A stretch of 64,000 nucleotides of DNA from Brevibacterium aurantiacum (lineage in GTDB: Bacteria; Actinomycetota; Actinomycetes; Actinomycetales; Brevibacteriaceae), in NCBI RefSeq assembly GCF_900169065.1, contig NZ_FXZB01000019.1, forward strand, positions 1-64,000. Direction: 5' to 3'. Below, in pieces: positions 56,589-64,000 of this stretch (position 1 is its first letter; each line of letters begins with the position of its first letter). A model generated the notes under the pieces. The model was given only the letters and a program-made list of their open reading frames with translations, did no database searches and was not told the origin of the DNA. Made by a program: the position numbers and the translations under genes.

Positions 56589-57530
56589 CTAGCCGACGTT
56601 CTTGCAGGCATCTGCCTGGGTGGCATCGCAGATGTCGCGGATGGAATCGAAGTCTGAGTCCTCGACGGGCTTGTAGCCGTATTCGATCTCCTCAGGTAGG
56701 ACGCAGTCGTCCTCGGAGGAGCAGATGCCGGCGTCGACCATGGCCGGAACGTTGGCCTTCTCACGCAGGATGGTCGTGATCTGCTTGGCCAGCTCAGGGT
56801 CCATAGACTCGTTGTTGACAGCGATCGGGTCCTCGGTGATGGGCTCGGACTCCCACGCGGGCTCCAGGCTGCCGGGCTTGACCTGGTCGGATTCCTCGAG
56901 CGTCTTGAGCATGGTGTCGTGGGCGAAGGCCGCATCGCATTCGCCGGAGTCCAGGGACAGCAGCGAGGCGTCATGACCGCCGGTCAGGACCTGTTCCATG
57001 TCCTTCTCCATGTCGAGACCTTCATCCATGATCCCCTTCATCGGCACGAGGTAGCCCGAGGTGGAGGCCTTGTCGACGAAGCAGACCTTCTTGCCCTTGA
57101 GATCGCTCAGGCCCTTGATGTCCGAGCCCTTCTTGACGTAGGCAAGCGAGGTGTAGGCCGGATCCTTCTTCGGATCGCTCGTCGGAGCAGCCGCGGGCTC
57201 CATGTCGATGCCGGAGTCCTTGGCGATGACATAGGCGAACGGACCGAACGAGGCGGCATCGATCTGGCCGGCCCGCATTCCTTCGATCACCGCTGCATAA
57301 TCGGAGGCATTCTGGAACTCGACCGTCTTGCCGGTCTCCTCCTCGAGCAGTGCGGTGACGTTTTCGAAGGTCGATTCCAACGTGGACGATGACTCGGCGG
57401 GGACTGCGGCAAAGGTGATGGTGTCGCCGTCGTCGCCGGAGGAACCGCAAGCGGCGAGCAGCGGGAGTGCGAGCGCTGCGGCCGTGAGTGAGCGGACGGT
57501 GCGGGAGCGGAAGCGTGGGAACAGGGCCAT
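56589..57530 (-). CDS. phnD: Phosphonate-binding lipoprotein
   Basis: 313 residues. Lipoprotein signal with lipobox LLAAC. TFAAVPAESSSTLESTFENVTALLEEETG and SFGPFAYVIAKDSG and VCFVDKASTSGYLVP match the PhnD fold, which traps the phosphonate group through its Ser/Thr loop. ATG 57530 follows AAAGGCAGG; an upstream in-frame start at 57623 would overlap the operator. First gene of the phnDCE-hydrolase-ADH operon. Confidence 0.85.
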   Translation of the reverse strand: MALFPRFRSRTVRSLTAAALALPLLAACGSSGDDGDTITFAAVPAESSSTLESTFENVTALLEEETGKTVEFQNASDYAAVIEGMRAGQIDAASFGPFAYVIAKDSGIDMEPAAAPTSDPKKDPAYTSLAYVKKGSDIKGLSDLKGKKVCFVDKASTSGYLVPMKGIMDEGLDMEKDMEQVLTGGHDASLLSLDSGECDAAFAHDTMLKTLEESDQVKPGSLEPAWESEPITEDPIAVNNESMDPELAKQITTILREKANVPAMVDAGICSSEDDCVLPEEIEYGYKPVEDSDFDSIRDICDATQADACKNVG

Positions 57531-57594
57531 GGGCGGCCTGCCTTTCGAGTGGTCGGGGTGATCGCTTGGTTTCATTCTTCGACATCTCGAAACA

Positions 57595-57610
57595 ACATGT
57601 CTATACAATT
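57595..57610. promoter_or_regulatory. GntR operator upstream of phnD
   Basis: ACATGTCTATACAATT matches ACATGTATGTACAAGT at 58855 in 13 of 16 positions. The element is an imperfect ACATGT/TACAA palindrome, 65 bp upstream of the phnD start. Confidence 0.6.
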
Positions 57611-57684
57611 CGATCCTGTTCACTGATCGGACATGACAACTTCATCGGCGGTTGGGGCGAGTGGCTGCGGGTGTGGTGCCCGTC

Positions 57685-58818
57685 TCAGGCGGAGAGTCGT
57701 GCGTCGGTCTCAGTCGGGGAGCCGCCGAGGATGCGGTCCGCGATCCCAAACGACAGAGTCATCCCGATCCCCGAGGTGACCACGGCGACCGTCGTTCGCG
57801 CGTCAGGGCGCTCGAGGATCAGGTTCGTCTCGGTGCTGTCGGCATACTGGCCCAGCCACCGTTGGCGAACCACGGGTTCATCGATGCCGAGAATGCTGGT
57901 CGCGCGATTAAGCAGCAGATCCCCGACGCGTGCGTCGATGAATGGTTCGGGGCTGAGGTCATAGGCGTGAGAGTCGCCGATAAGCAGTCCGCCGGGGATA
58001 TCGGTGACCATGAGGTTGGCGATGACGTCGACGAGCTCCGGCTCCCGCTCCGTCAGATCCTCACGCAGTGCCGATGCTCCCGGCATGGCGGCGAACCCGT
58101 CGTAGCGGGCCAGCGAGGTGCCCGTGAGCATGGCGAACCCGCTCGGGATCCGTTGCGGTCGCTCGATTAGGGACATTGCCAGGGTGCAGATTCGCACCCC
58201 GTGCGCCTCGGCGATCTCCGGGAACAGGGAGGTGAGCTGGTAGCCGGGGCAGACGACGACCTGCTCACCGTGGACATCGCCGCGGTTGGTGGACACGGTG
58301 CCGTCGCCCACCTCGGTGACGGTAGTGTTCCACGTGAATTCGACACCCTCTCCAGCCAGCCACTCAGCGAGGGCTGGGGCGGCCTCGCGTGGGTCGACGC
58401 GCATATCCAGGGGCAGGTGAGCTCCGCCGATGGCGCCCAGGCTCGGGTTCCCGATGGCCGCCGCCACCTCCTCGGCGCTGAGTATCGTTGCTTGATCCGG
58501 ACCCCGGTGATCGGCGAACTCCTGGAGGACGCGCAGTTCCGGTTCGGTCATGGCAGGGATGAAGGACCCGGTCTCTGCCGCCCAGATCCCGGTGGCTGCC
58601 GCGGCCTCCAGCCAGCCGGCTCGAGATGCCGTCGCCAGATCCTGAGTGTCATCGGCCTGCCCAGTGAAGCAGGCGTGCCCGTAGTTCTGGATCGATGAGC
58701 CCACAGGGCGGGCGGAGCGGTCGATGACACGGACGCTGCGGCCCTGACGGTGTGCGCGGAATGCGGTGGCCAGGCCCAGAATTCCGGAACCTACGATGAT
58801 GAGATCAGTTTTCGACAT
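57685..58818 (-). CDS. Phosphonate-associated FAD-dependent oxidoreductase (HpnW-like)
   Basis: 377 residues, DAO-type flavoenzyme: DLIIVGSGILGLATAFRAHRQG, SIQNYGHACFTGQ and GHACF motif, ending GIGMTLSFGIADRILG. It belongs to the oxidoreductase group (TIGR03364) found beside phosphonatase-like hydrolases. The group is proposed to oxidise an aminophosphonate such as 2-aminoethylphosphonate, or its N-methyl form, to phosphonoacetaldehyde. No PhnW transaminase is present, so this enzyme is the likely entry step. Confidence 0.8.
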   Translation of the reverse strand: MSKTDLIIVGSGILGLATAFRAHRQGRSVRVIDRSARPVGSSIQNYGHACFTGQADDTQDLATASRAGWLEAAAATGIWAAETGSFIPAMTEPELRVLQEFADHRGPDQATILSAEEVAAAIGNPSLGAIGGAHLPLDMRVDPREAAPALAEWLAGEGVEFTWNTTVTEVGDGTVSTNRGDVHGEQVVVCPGYQLTSLFPEIAEAHGVRICTLAMSLIERPQRIPSGFAMLTGTSLARYDGFAAMPGASALREDLTEREPELVDVIANLMVTDIPGGLLIGDSHAYDLSPEPFIDARVGDLLLNRATSILGIDEPVVRQRWLGQYADSTETNLILERPDARTTVAVVTSGIGMTLSFGIADRILGGSPTETDARLSA

Positions 58819-58854
58819 TCCCCCATCTTGGTCGCTTGTTGTCGTACGATGAAC

Positions 58855-58870
58855 ACATGTATGTACAAGT
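58855..58870. promoter_or_regulatory. GntR operator between hpnW and its regulator
   Basis: ACATGTATGTACAAGT, arms ACATGTA/TACAAGT nearly complementary, 37 bp from the hpnW start. It is the better of two copies in the cluster and likely serves both divergent genes. Confidence 0.65.
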
Positions 58871-59071
58871 TTGGCGATTGTTCACCTGAACGTGACGTTG
58901 CGCTTCTCGGTCGACACTCCCGGTTCATTCGCCCCGAATAGGAAGGAAGAGACGCCGCCGATCGGAGAACACGACGACCTCGAGCAGCGCGGCAGCACGG
59001 CAAGCACAGCACCACGGCAGCACAGTTGGAAGCACGTGTCCCCATCCCCGACCCCGACGAGGCCAGCACAC

Positions 59072-59839
59072 ATGACTCAGCAGCGCACGCGACAGCAGTA
59101 CGACGAGATTGCCCACTATCTGCGAACAGCGATTCGCGAGGGGTATTTCCAGCCTGGCGACGAACTGCCCTCGGAAGCGGAACTGACCCGGAAGTTCACC
59201 AGCTCCCGCGGCCCGGTTCGACAGGCGATGTCGACACTGCGGACCGAGGGCCTGATCTCTTCGGGACGCGGGCGCCGGACGGTCGTATTGGACAATGTGC
59301 CCACACAGTCCTTCGACGACATCATCTCCTTCTCCCAGTGGTGCCACAATGCCGACATCGTCCCAGGCCAGCGCACCCAATGGGTGACCCGCAGGCCCGC
59401 CGAGAAGTCGCTGGCCGCAAGTCTGCGGATCCCAGACGGTGACCCGGTCGTCTCCGTCTTCCGGCTCCGCCTCATGGACGATGTGCCCACCATGGTCGAG
59501 CGCCTGAACTACCCCCTGGAGTTCGGGCGCCACGTTCTCGCCTTCGACACCGACTCCGGGTCGATCTACCAGGAACTCATCGACCAGGGCGTCGACATCA
59601 GCCGAACCTCGCGAACCATCGATGCGATCGGTGCCAACGAGGACGACGCCACACTGCTCGAAGTTCCCGTCGGCACACCCCTGCTGCGAGTCCGACGCCG
59701 CGCATTCACCGGCGCGGGCGCGCTGATCGAGTCCTCTGACGACCGCTACCTTCCGTGGAAGGCCAGCTTTACGATGAACTCCACCCGGGGAAACCCCAGC
59801 TCGATGGCATTGACGTCGACCAACCTCGGCGACATCTGA
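59072..59839 (+). CDS. GntR/HutC-family regulator with UTRA domain
   Basis: 255 residues from ATG 59072. Winged helix (IAHYLRTAIREGYFQPGDELPSEAELTRKFTSSRGPVRQAMSTLRTEGLI). UTRA ligand domain (SLRIPDGDPVVSVFRLRLMDDVPTMVERLNYPLEFG). It is divergent from hpnW and the phn operon and is therefore their likely regulator, sensing a phosphonate. A longer frame to 58871 would run through the operator and is low-complexity. Confidence 0.85.
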   Translation: MTQQRTRQQYDEIAHYLRTAIREGYFQPGDELPSEAELTRKFTSSRGPVRQAMSTLRTEGLISSGRGRRTVVLDNVPTQSFDDIISFSQWCHNADIVPGQRTQWVTRRPAEKSLAASLRIPDGDPVVSVFRLRLMDDVPTMVERLNYPLEFGRHVLAFDTDSGSIYQELIDQGVDISRTSRTIDAIGANEDDATLLEVPVGTPLLRVRRRAFTGAGALIESSDDRYLPWKASFTMNSTRGNPSSMALTSTNLGDI

Positions 59840-59855
59840 GGTTCACCGCTCCGGA

Positions 59856-59945
59856 GTAGGCTCACAACCAACGCATCGTCAACCAACGCATCGTCTGCTG
59901 GTAGGCTCACAACCAACGCATCGTCAACCAACGCATCGTCTGCTG
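59856..59945 (+). repeat. Nested tandem repeat (45 bp x2, containing 15 bp x4)
   Basis: A 45-bp unit beginning GTAGGCTCAC and ending TGCTG occurs twice without a mismatch (59856-59900, 59901-59945). Each unit contains AACCAACGCATCGTC twice in tandem: 59866, 59881, 59911 and 59926. It ends 13 bp before the rclA-like start, so it lies in the promoter/leader of that gene. It may be a multi-copy regulator site or a slippage duplication. Confidence 0.9.
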
Positions 59946-59958
59946 GAAGGAACCGATC

Positions 59959-61356
59959 ATGGCCGAGAACAACCACGACGCCGATTCGCACGAGCACGTG
60001 GACCTCCTCGTCATCGGGTGGGGCAAGGGCGGAAAGACCCTGGCCGGGACCATGGCCAGAGCCGGCAAGCGCGTCGCCGTCGTCGAGCAGTCGGATGCCA
60101 TGATCGGCGGATCCTGCATCAACATCGCCTGCATCCCCACGAAGATCTTGGTCCACGACGCGGAGAACAAACGCGATGACGACGACACTGACGAGTACTT
60201 CGCGAAGGCCGTGAAGCGCCGCGACACGTTGACCGGGGCGATGCGGAAGAAGAACTTCTCCATGCTCGACGACCTCGACTCGGTTCTCCTGGTCTCCGGT
60301 CGCGCCGAGTTCACCGGCGAACGCGAAGTCCTCGTCACCGGCGGTGACGACACCATGCAGATCACCGCGGACACCGTCGTCGTCAACACCGGCTCGCTCG
60401 CGAACATCCCACCGATCGACGGAGCGACGCTCGGCGGTCGCATCTACGACTCGGAGGCCCTGCAGCACGTCTCCCCGTTCCCCAAACGCCTGGTCGTCGT
60501 CGGCGGTGGATACATCGGACTCGAGTTCGCATCGATGTTCACTCACTTCGGCTCCCAGGTCACCGTCCTCGACCGCGGCGAGCGTCCGCTGGCCAATGAG
60601 GATGCCGACGTCGCCGAGGTGGTCGCTCAGGCTCTGGCCGATGACGGAGTCACGATCATCAACGAAGCATCCGTGACCGCTGTTGCCGATGGAACCGATC
60701 AGGCCACCGTGACCTACGAGGTCGGTGGCGAAGAGAAGCAGGTCGACGCCGAGGCTGTCCTCCTGGCCGTTGGCCGTGCGCCAACAACCGAGGGCCTGGG
60801 CCTGGGCAAGGCCGGGATCGAGACCGACAAGCGCGGCTTCATCACGGTCGACGAGCACCTGCGCACCTCGGCCGAGGGCGTCTTTGCCGTCGGCGACGTC
60901 AATGGCGGACCGATGTTCACCTACATCTCTCTCGACGACAATCGGATCCTCGCCGATCAGCTGCTCGGCGACGGCAAGCGGACGACCGCGGACCGCAGCG
61001 CAGTGCCGTACACGATGTTCCTCACCCCGCCCGTGGCACGCGTGGGGCTGAGCGAGGCCGCCGCCCGCGAGCAGGGCTATGACGTCAAGGTCGGAGCGAA
61101 GGCGATGGCCGACATCGCTGCAGCACCCAGGGCGAAGATCGAAGGTGACCCGCGCGGCATCGTGAAGTTCGTCGTCGACGGGGCAACGGACCACATCCTC
61201 GGCGCCGCACTCGTCCACGTGCACTCGCAGGAGGTCATCAACACCGTGGCCCTGGCGATGCGCCACAACGTCACCGCCACCGAGCTGCGCGACACGATCT
61301 ACACCCACCCCTCGGCGACGGAGGCACTCAATGAGGTGCTCGGGGTTGTGAAGTAG
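59959..61356 (+). CDS. rclA: RclA-like flavoprotein disulfide reductase
   Basis: 465 residues, class I pyridine nucleotide-disulfide oxidoreductase. Opening motif LLVIGWGKGGKTLAGTMARAGK, redox pair GGSCINIACIPTK, NAD-binding VVVGGGYIGLEFASMF and FAD-binding AVGDVNGGPMFTYISLDD, then interface YTHPSATEALNE. The GxGKxGKTLA start and PYTMFLTPPVARVGLSE are closer to E. coli RclA than to mycothione or lipoamide reductases. RclA protects against hypochlorous-acid/copper stress. The His-Glu dyad of lipoamide reductases is replaced by a YTHPS..E motif. Confidence 0.8.
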   Translation: MAENNHDADSHEHVDLLVIGWGKGGKTLAGTMARAGKRVAVVEQSDAMIGGSCINIACIPTKILVHDAENKRDDDDTDEYFAKAVKRRDTLTGAMRKKNFSMLDDLDSVLLVSGRAEFTGEREVLVTGGDDTMQITADTVVVNTGSLANIPPIDGATLGGRIYDSEALQHVSPFPKRLVVVGGGYIGLEFASMFTHFGSQVTVLDRGERPLANEDADVAEVVAQALADDGVTIINEASVTAVADGTDQATVTYEVGGEEKQVDAEAVLLAVGRAPTTEGLGLGKAGIETDKRGFITVDEHLRTSAEGVFAVGDVNGGPMFTYISLDDNRILADQLLGDGKRTTADRSAVPYTMFLTPPVARVGLSEAAAREQGYDVKVGAKAMADIAAAPRAKIEGDPRGIVKFVVDGATDHILGAALVHVHSQEVINTVALAMRHNVTATELRDTIYTHPSATEALNEVLGVVK

Positions 61357-61448
61357 GGGCGCTGCAACCAGTGGAATACTCCGCTCAGTATCAAGGTTGC
61401 TGAATAATGGCACATGCCGCAGATTCCGCCCCGTAGAGAGATTGATAG

Positions 61449-62156
61449 ATGAGCACTTTAGTGATTGTGGGAGCAGGACCAGGGCTCGGCCTCAGCCTTG
61501 CTGAGAAGTTCGGCAAGAAGGACTTCAATGTGGCTTTGATCGCCAGGAACCAAGATCGTCTCGACACTCTCCAGGCTTCGTTGACTGACATGAATATCAA
61601 GAGCGCGGGCTTTTCTGCTGACGTGACGAACGAACAGCAGATCGCGGATGCGTTCACTCAGGTGCGGGAGACATTCGGCCAGATCGATGTGCTCGTCTAC
61701 AACGCCGGGGTGATCGCGCCGGTATCTGCCGCGGAGACAACGGCCGATATCGCGAACCAGCACATGCAGGTGAATATCATCGGCGGAATCTCCAGCGCGC
61801 AGCAGGTGATTCCCGAGATGATCGAACGGAAGCAGGGAACCATCTTCTTCACCGGTGGTGGAGCTTCAGAGCTGACGGTGACCCCCATCCTGACCACTTT
61901 GAGCATCGGCAAGTCCGGACTGCGCAGTTACGCTCATTGCCTTCATGATGAGCTGCAGGATCAGGGCGTCTACGTGGGCATGCTGTCGATTGCCGGAGTG
62001 ATTGAGGAAGGCACCTATTTCTCAGCCGACAACATCGCGGACGAATACCTTGATATGTACGAGAAGCAGGATGTCGCAGAGCGCTTCTACGTCGATGAAT
62101 CGGAGGATTCAGACGCAGTCCTCAAAGACACGTACACCAGTGAGGGCCAAGCTTGA
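61449..62156 (+). CDS. SDR-like protein without the catalytic tyrosine
   Basis: 235 residues. NADP motif LVIVGAGPGLGLSLAEKFG and YNAGVIAP are present. The catalytic stretch reads LTTLSIGKSGLRSY: the Lys is kept but the position four residues before it is Leu, not Tyr. It may bind cofactor without classic SDR catalysis, or use another residue. Codon use looks less GC-biased than its neighbours, which could indicate transfer. Weak ribosome site (AGAGATTGATAG). Confidence 0.75.
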   Translation: MSTLVIVGAGPGLGLSLAEKFGKKDFNVALIARNQDRLDTLQASLTDMNIKSAGFSADVTNEQQIADAFTQVRETFGQIDVLVYNAGVIAPVSAAETTADIANQHMQVNIIGGISSAQQVIPEMIERKQGTIFFTGGGASELTVTPILTTLSIGKSGLRSYAHCLHDELQDQGVYVGMLSIAGVIEEGTYFSADNIADEYLDMYEKQDVAERFYVDESEDSDAVLKDTYTSEGQA

Positions 62157-62213
62157 GCACTCGGCTCTGCTTCGTCCCTAGCTTGTGACCGTGACCGCTA
62201 ATAAAGTGGGTTC

Positions 62214-62609
62214 ATGGCGCATCCGCAGACGTTCGATGACGACGACCCGCAGCTGGCCCGCCTGCGTAAGACCGCGCTGAGCCTTCCCGAGGCGCAGGAG
62301 AAGGTCTCGCATGGGCGGCCCGCGTTCTTCACGAAGAAGATCTTCGCGCACTTCGGAGGCACGCGGAAGCTCGTCACCGGTGGAATGGAGCAGCATCCGC
62401 AAGCCCTGCTCATCTTGCCCGATCCGATGGACGCCGAGGTGCTGATGGAGCGACCCGATGCCTTCGTTCCCATGTACCTGGGTCCCACCGGTTGGATCGG
62501 CTTGGAACTCGAGACCCTCGACGAGAATGACCTCAGTGATCTGCTCACCGATTCCTACCGAAATACCGCACCTGCCGGTGTCGTCCGCAAATTGTCCGCG
62601 AAGGACTGA
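62214..62609 (+). CDS. MmcQ/YjbR-family protein
   Basis: 131 residues: LPEAQEKVSHGRPAFFTKKIFAHFGG and VPMYLGPTGWIGLELETLDENDLSDLLTDSYR. A small DNA-binding-like fold of unknown function (DUF419), widespread as a standalone gene in actinobacteria. The 85-bp region after it holds no feature apart from the start of the next gene. Confidence 0.8.
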   Translation: MAHPQTFDDDDPQLARLRKTALSLPEAQEKVSHGRPAFFTKKIFAHFGGTRKLVTGGMEQHPQALLILPDPMDAEVLMERPDAFVPMYLGPTGWIGLELETLDENDLSDLLTDSYRNTAPAGVVRKLSAKD

Positions 62610-62694
62610 AATGCCCGCGAAGGACTAGGCAACCCCTCGTCCGCCAGCTGGGTACTGTGACGCAGCCGGCGAGAGGCCGGATATTCTCGGACAC

Positions 62695-63639
62695 ATGAAC
62701 AACCGCATCGTCATCACCACCGACTACCTCCGCCCGGGCGACACCGTCGACACGATGCTGCGAGATCGCGGCCTCGAACCGGTCTACTCGCCGGCGGGCG
62801 GAACTCGCACGGACGAAGAGAAGCTGGCTCTGTTCGAAGGAGCCGTCGGTGCAATCGCTGCGAGTGAACCGGTCGCGCGTGACATGCTCGCGACCTCCCC
62901 AATGCTGAAGGTCATCGCCCGGGCAGGGGTGGGCTATGACAACGTCGACATCGATGCGGCGGCCGAGCTCGGCATCCGCGTGTGCAACACACCAGGGGTC
63001 AACCACCACGCCGTCGCCGAGCTGGCGCTCGCACTCATGCTCGCCTGCGCTCGCCGACTCAACACCGTGCTGGCTGGAGTGGACGACGGCGGATGGCCAC
63101 GCGAGGCCGGAACCGAACTGCGGGGCAAGAGTCTCGGCGTCATCGGATACGGACCCAGCGGCAAAGCGATCGCTGCCCTCGGTGTTGCGCTGGGAATGCG
63201 AGTCCTCGTCTCCACAGCCCACCCCGACTCCGAGCAGTCATCGGGCATCGAATTCGCCGATTTCGACACGACAATCAAAGCCGCCGACTACCTGTCTCTC
63301 CACAGCAGAGCGGGCAAGGGTGACCCGATCATCGACGCCGCGAGCCTCTCTGCGATGAAGAACTCGGCGATCCTCATCAACACTGCACGCGGCTCCCTCG
63401 TCGACGAAGCTGCTCTCGTCGAAGCGCTCAAGACAGGCGAGATCGCCGGCGCCGGACTCGACGTTCTGCAACGCGAACCCATGGTCGAGGACAACCCGCT
63501 GCGAACGATGAGCAACGTCGTCATCACCTCCCACCTCGCCGGGCAGACGCTGGAGGCACGCGAACGCGCCGGGGTCGCGGCGGCTCAAGCCATCATCGAT
63601 ATCCTCGACGGAAAAACTCCACAGGGCACAGCCGTCTGA
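62695..63639 (+). CDS. D-2-hydroxyacid dehydrogenase (phosphoglycerate dehydrogenase-like)
   Basis: 314 residues. NAD motif GVIGYGPSGKAIAALG, catalytic Arg in NTARGSLVDEAAL, Glu in LDVLQREPM and His in ITSHLAGQT. It reduces a 2-oxoacid or oxidises a D-2-hydroxyacid. It lacks the C-terminal ACT domain of SerA. No operon partner is visible. Confidence 0.85.
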   Translation: MNNRIVITTDYLRPGDTVDTMLRDRGLEPVYSPAGGTRTDEEKLALFEGAVGAIAASEPVARDMLATSPMLKVIARAGVGYDNVDIDAAAELGIRVCNTPGVNHHAVAELALALMLACARRLNTVLAGVDDGGWPREAGTELRGKSLGVIGYGPSGKAIAALGVALGMRVLVSTAHPDSEQSSGIEFADFDTTIKAADYLSLHSRAGKGDPIIDAASLSAMKNSAILINTARGSLVDEAALVEALKTGEIAGAGLDVLQREPMVEDNPLRTMSNVVITSHLAGQTLEARERAGVAAAQAIIDILDGKTPQGTAV

Positions 63640-63683
63640 CTAAGCTCTGGCCGGAACCACCTCGGCGGTCATAGGGTTGGGGC

Positions 63684-64000
63684 ATGTCCCCTTCAGAGCA
63701 CAGCTCAGCGATTCCGACCCTCGAACTCAACGACGGGGCCAGCATCCCGCAGAGCGGCCTCGGCACCTACGCCATGCACGACGCAGAGGGCGTCGGAGCG
63801 ATCATCGCCGGCATCGACAACGGCTATCGACTCCTCGATACCGCGGTCAACTATAAGAATGAGCGCGAAGTCGGCCAGGCCGTCATCGACTCCAAGGTGG
63901 GCCGGGACGAACTCTTCATCACCAGCAAGGTCCCGGGCCGTCACCACGGCTTCGACGAAACGATCGCCAGCACCGAGGAATCCCTGGCCAGGCTCCAACT
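63684..64000 (+). CDS. Aldo/keto reductase, N-terminal part
   Basis: At least 105 residues, running off the window. SGLGTYAMHDAEGVGAIIAGIDNGYRLLDTAVNYKNEREVGQAV contains the catalytic Asp (LLDTA) and Tyr (VNYKNE). The Lys region begins (FITSKVPG). Small cytoplasmic NADPH-dependent reductase of aldehydes or ketones. The upstream gap holds ACCTCGGCGG, a word recurrent in this window. Confidence 0.85.
   Translation, partial: MSPSEHSSAIPTLELNDGASIPQSGLGTYAMHDAEGVGAIIAGIDNGYRLLDTAVNYKNEREVGQAVIDSKVGRDELFITSKVPGRHHGFDETIASTEESLARLQ

Noticed and set aside
59856-59945. CRISPR-like array
   Set aside because: Repeats are contiguous with no unique spacers, only two units, and no cas genes.

Overview
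This is a high-GC (roughly mid-60s %) actinobacterial chromosome segment. Genes are tightly packed, with many 1-8 bp ATGA/GTGA start-stop overlaps and frequent GTG/TTG starts. Long runs of catabolic operons alternate with IclR, LysR, GntR, MarR, TetR and ArsR regulators. Gene content (glycine betaine demethylation, several ABC/TRAP/TTT uptake systems, a Cds1-type cysteine desulfhydrase) suggests a soil or cheese-type actinomycete such as Brevibacterium. The genus is an inference from gene content, not a proven identity. No rRNA, tRNA or CRISPR array was seen.

Layout. (1) 1-7575: the 3' end of an IS5-type transposase cuts off a glutathione-independent formaldehyde dehydrogenase. A LysR regulator follows, divergent from a glycine betaine demethylation operon (Rieske monooxygenase, its reductase, dimethylglycine oxidase). 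(2) 7839-18234: a carboxylic-acid catabolic block with SCP-X-type thiolase, acyl-CoA ligase, two SDRs, a TRAP transporter, a MOSC protein, a PPC/DUF296 protein and an IclR regulator. (3) 18259-32366: smaller units, each with a visible operator: LysR/M20 peptidase, MarR/FUSC-like membrane protein, DUF1275 protein divergent from a gamma-glutamyltransferase-GntR pair, cds1-ridA, ArsR-SRPBCC, amino-acid permease-Usp, and an FAH-family hydrolase. (4) 32501-32941: a striking Gly/Gln/Asn/Glu-rich, Phe-Gly-repeat protein built from only nine amino-acid types. (5) 33321-41005: two class III CoA-transferases, an HMG-CoA-lyase-like enzyme, a TctCBA transporter and an IclR regulator, which look like one organic-acid uptake and cleavage pathway. 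(6) 41094-44303: a RibD-like reductase, an ABM monooxygenase, an IS481 element, and a DUF1348/TetR divergent pair with two operators. (7) 44384-52084: an acetoin/butanediol-type SDR, an IclR regulator, a GMC dehydrogenase with small subunit, a large FAD/FeS lactate/glycolate-type dehydrogenase and an HpcH/HpaI aldolase. (8) 52085-59839: a phosphonate cluster (HpnZ-like ADH, phosphonatase-like HAD, fused PhnE, PhnC, PhnD, HpnW-like FAD enzyme, GntR/UTRA regulator) with two matching operators. (9) 59856-64000: a nested tandem repeat in front of an RclA-like flavoprotein, then an SDR, a YjbR protein, a D-2-hydroxyacid dehydrogenase and a truncated aldo/keto reductase.

Gene decay is a recurring theme. 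The window carries an IS-truncated gene (fdhA), a nonsense-interrupted ridA, a 1-bp frameshift in an SDR, and a nonsense-interrupted GMC oxidoreductase. Each lesion is precisely placed and otherwise open, so the lesions are either recent or sequence errors. The most novel-looking objects are the FG-repeat nine-letter protein, the large low-complexity insertions in otherwise ordinary transport and redox proteins, and the phosphonate cluster with its operator pair.
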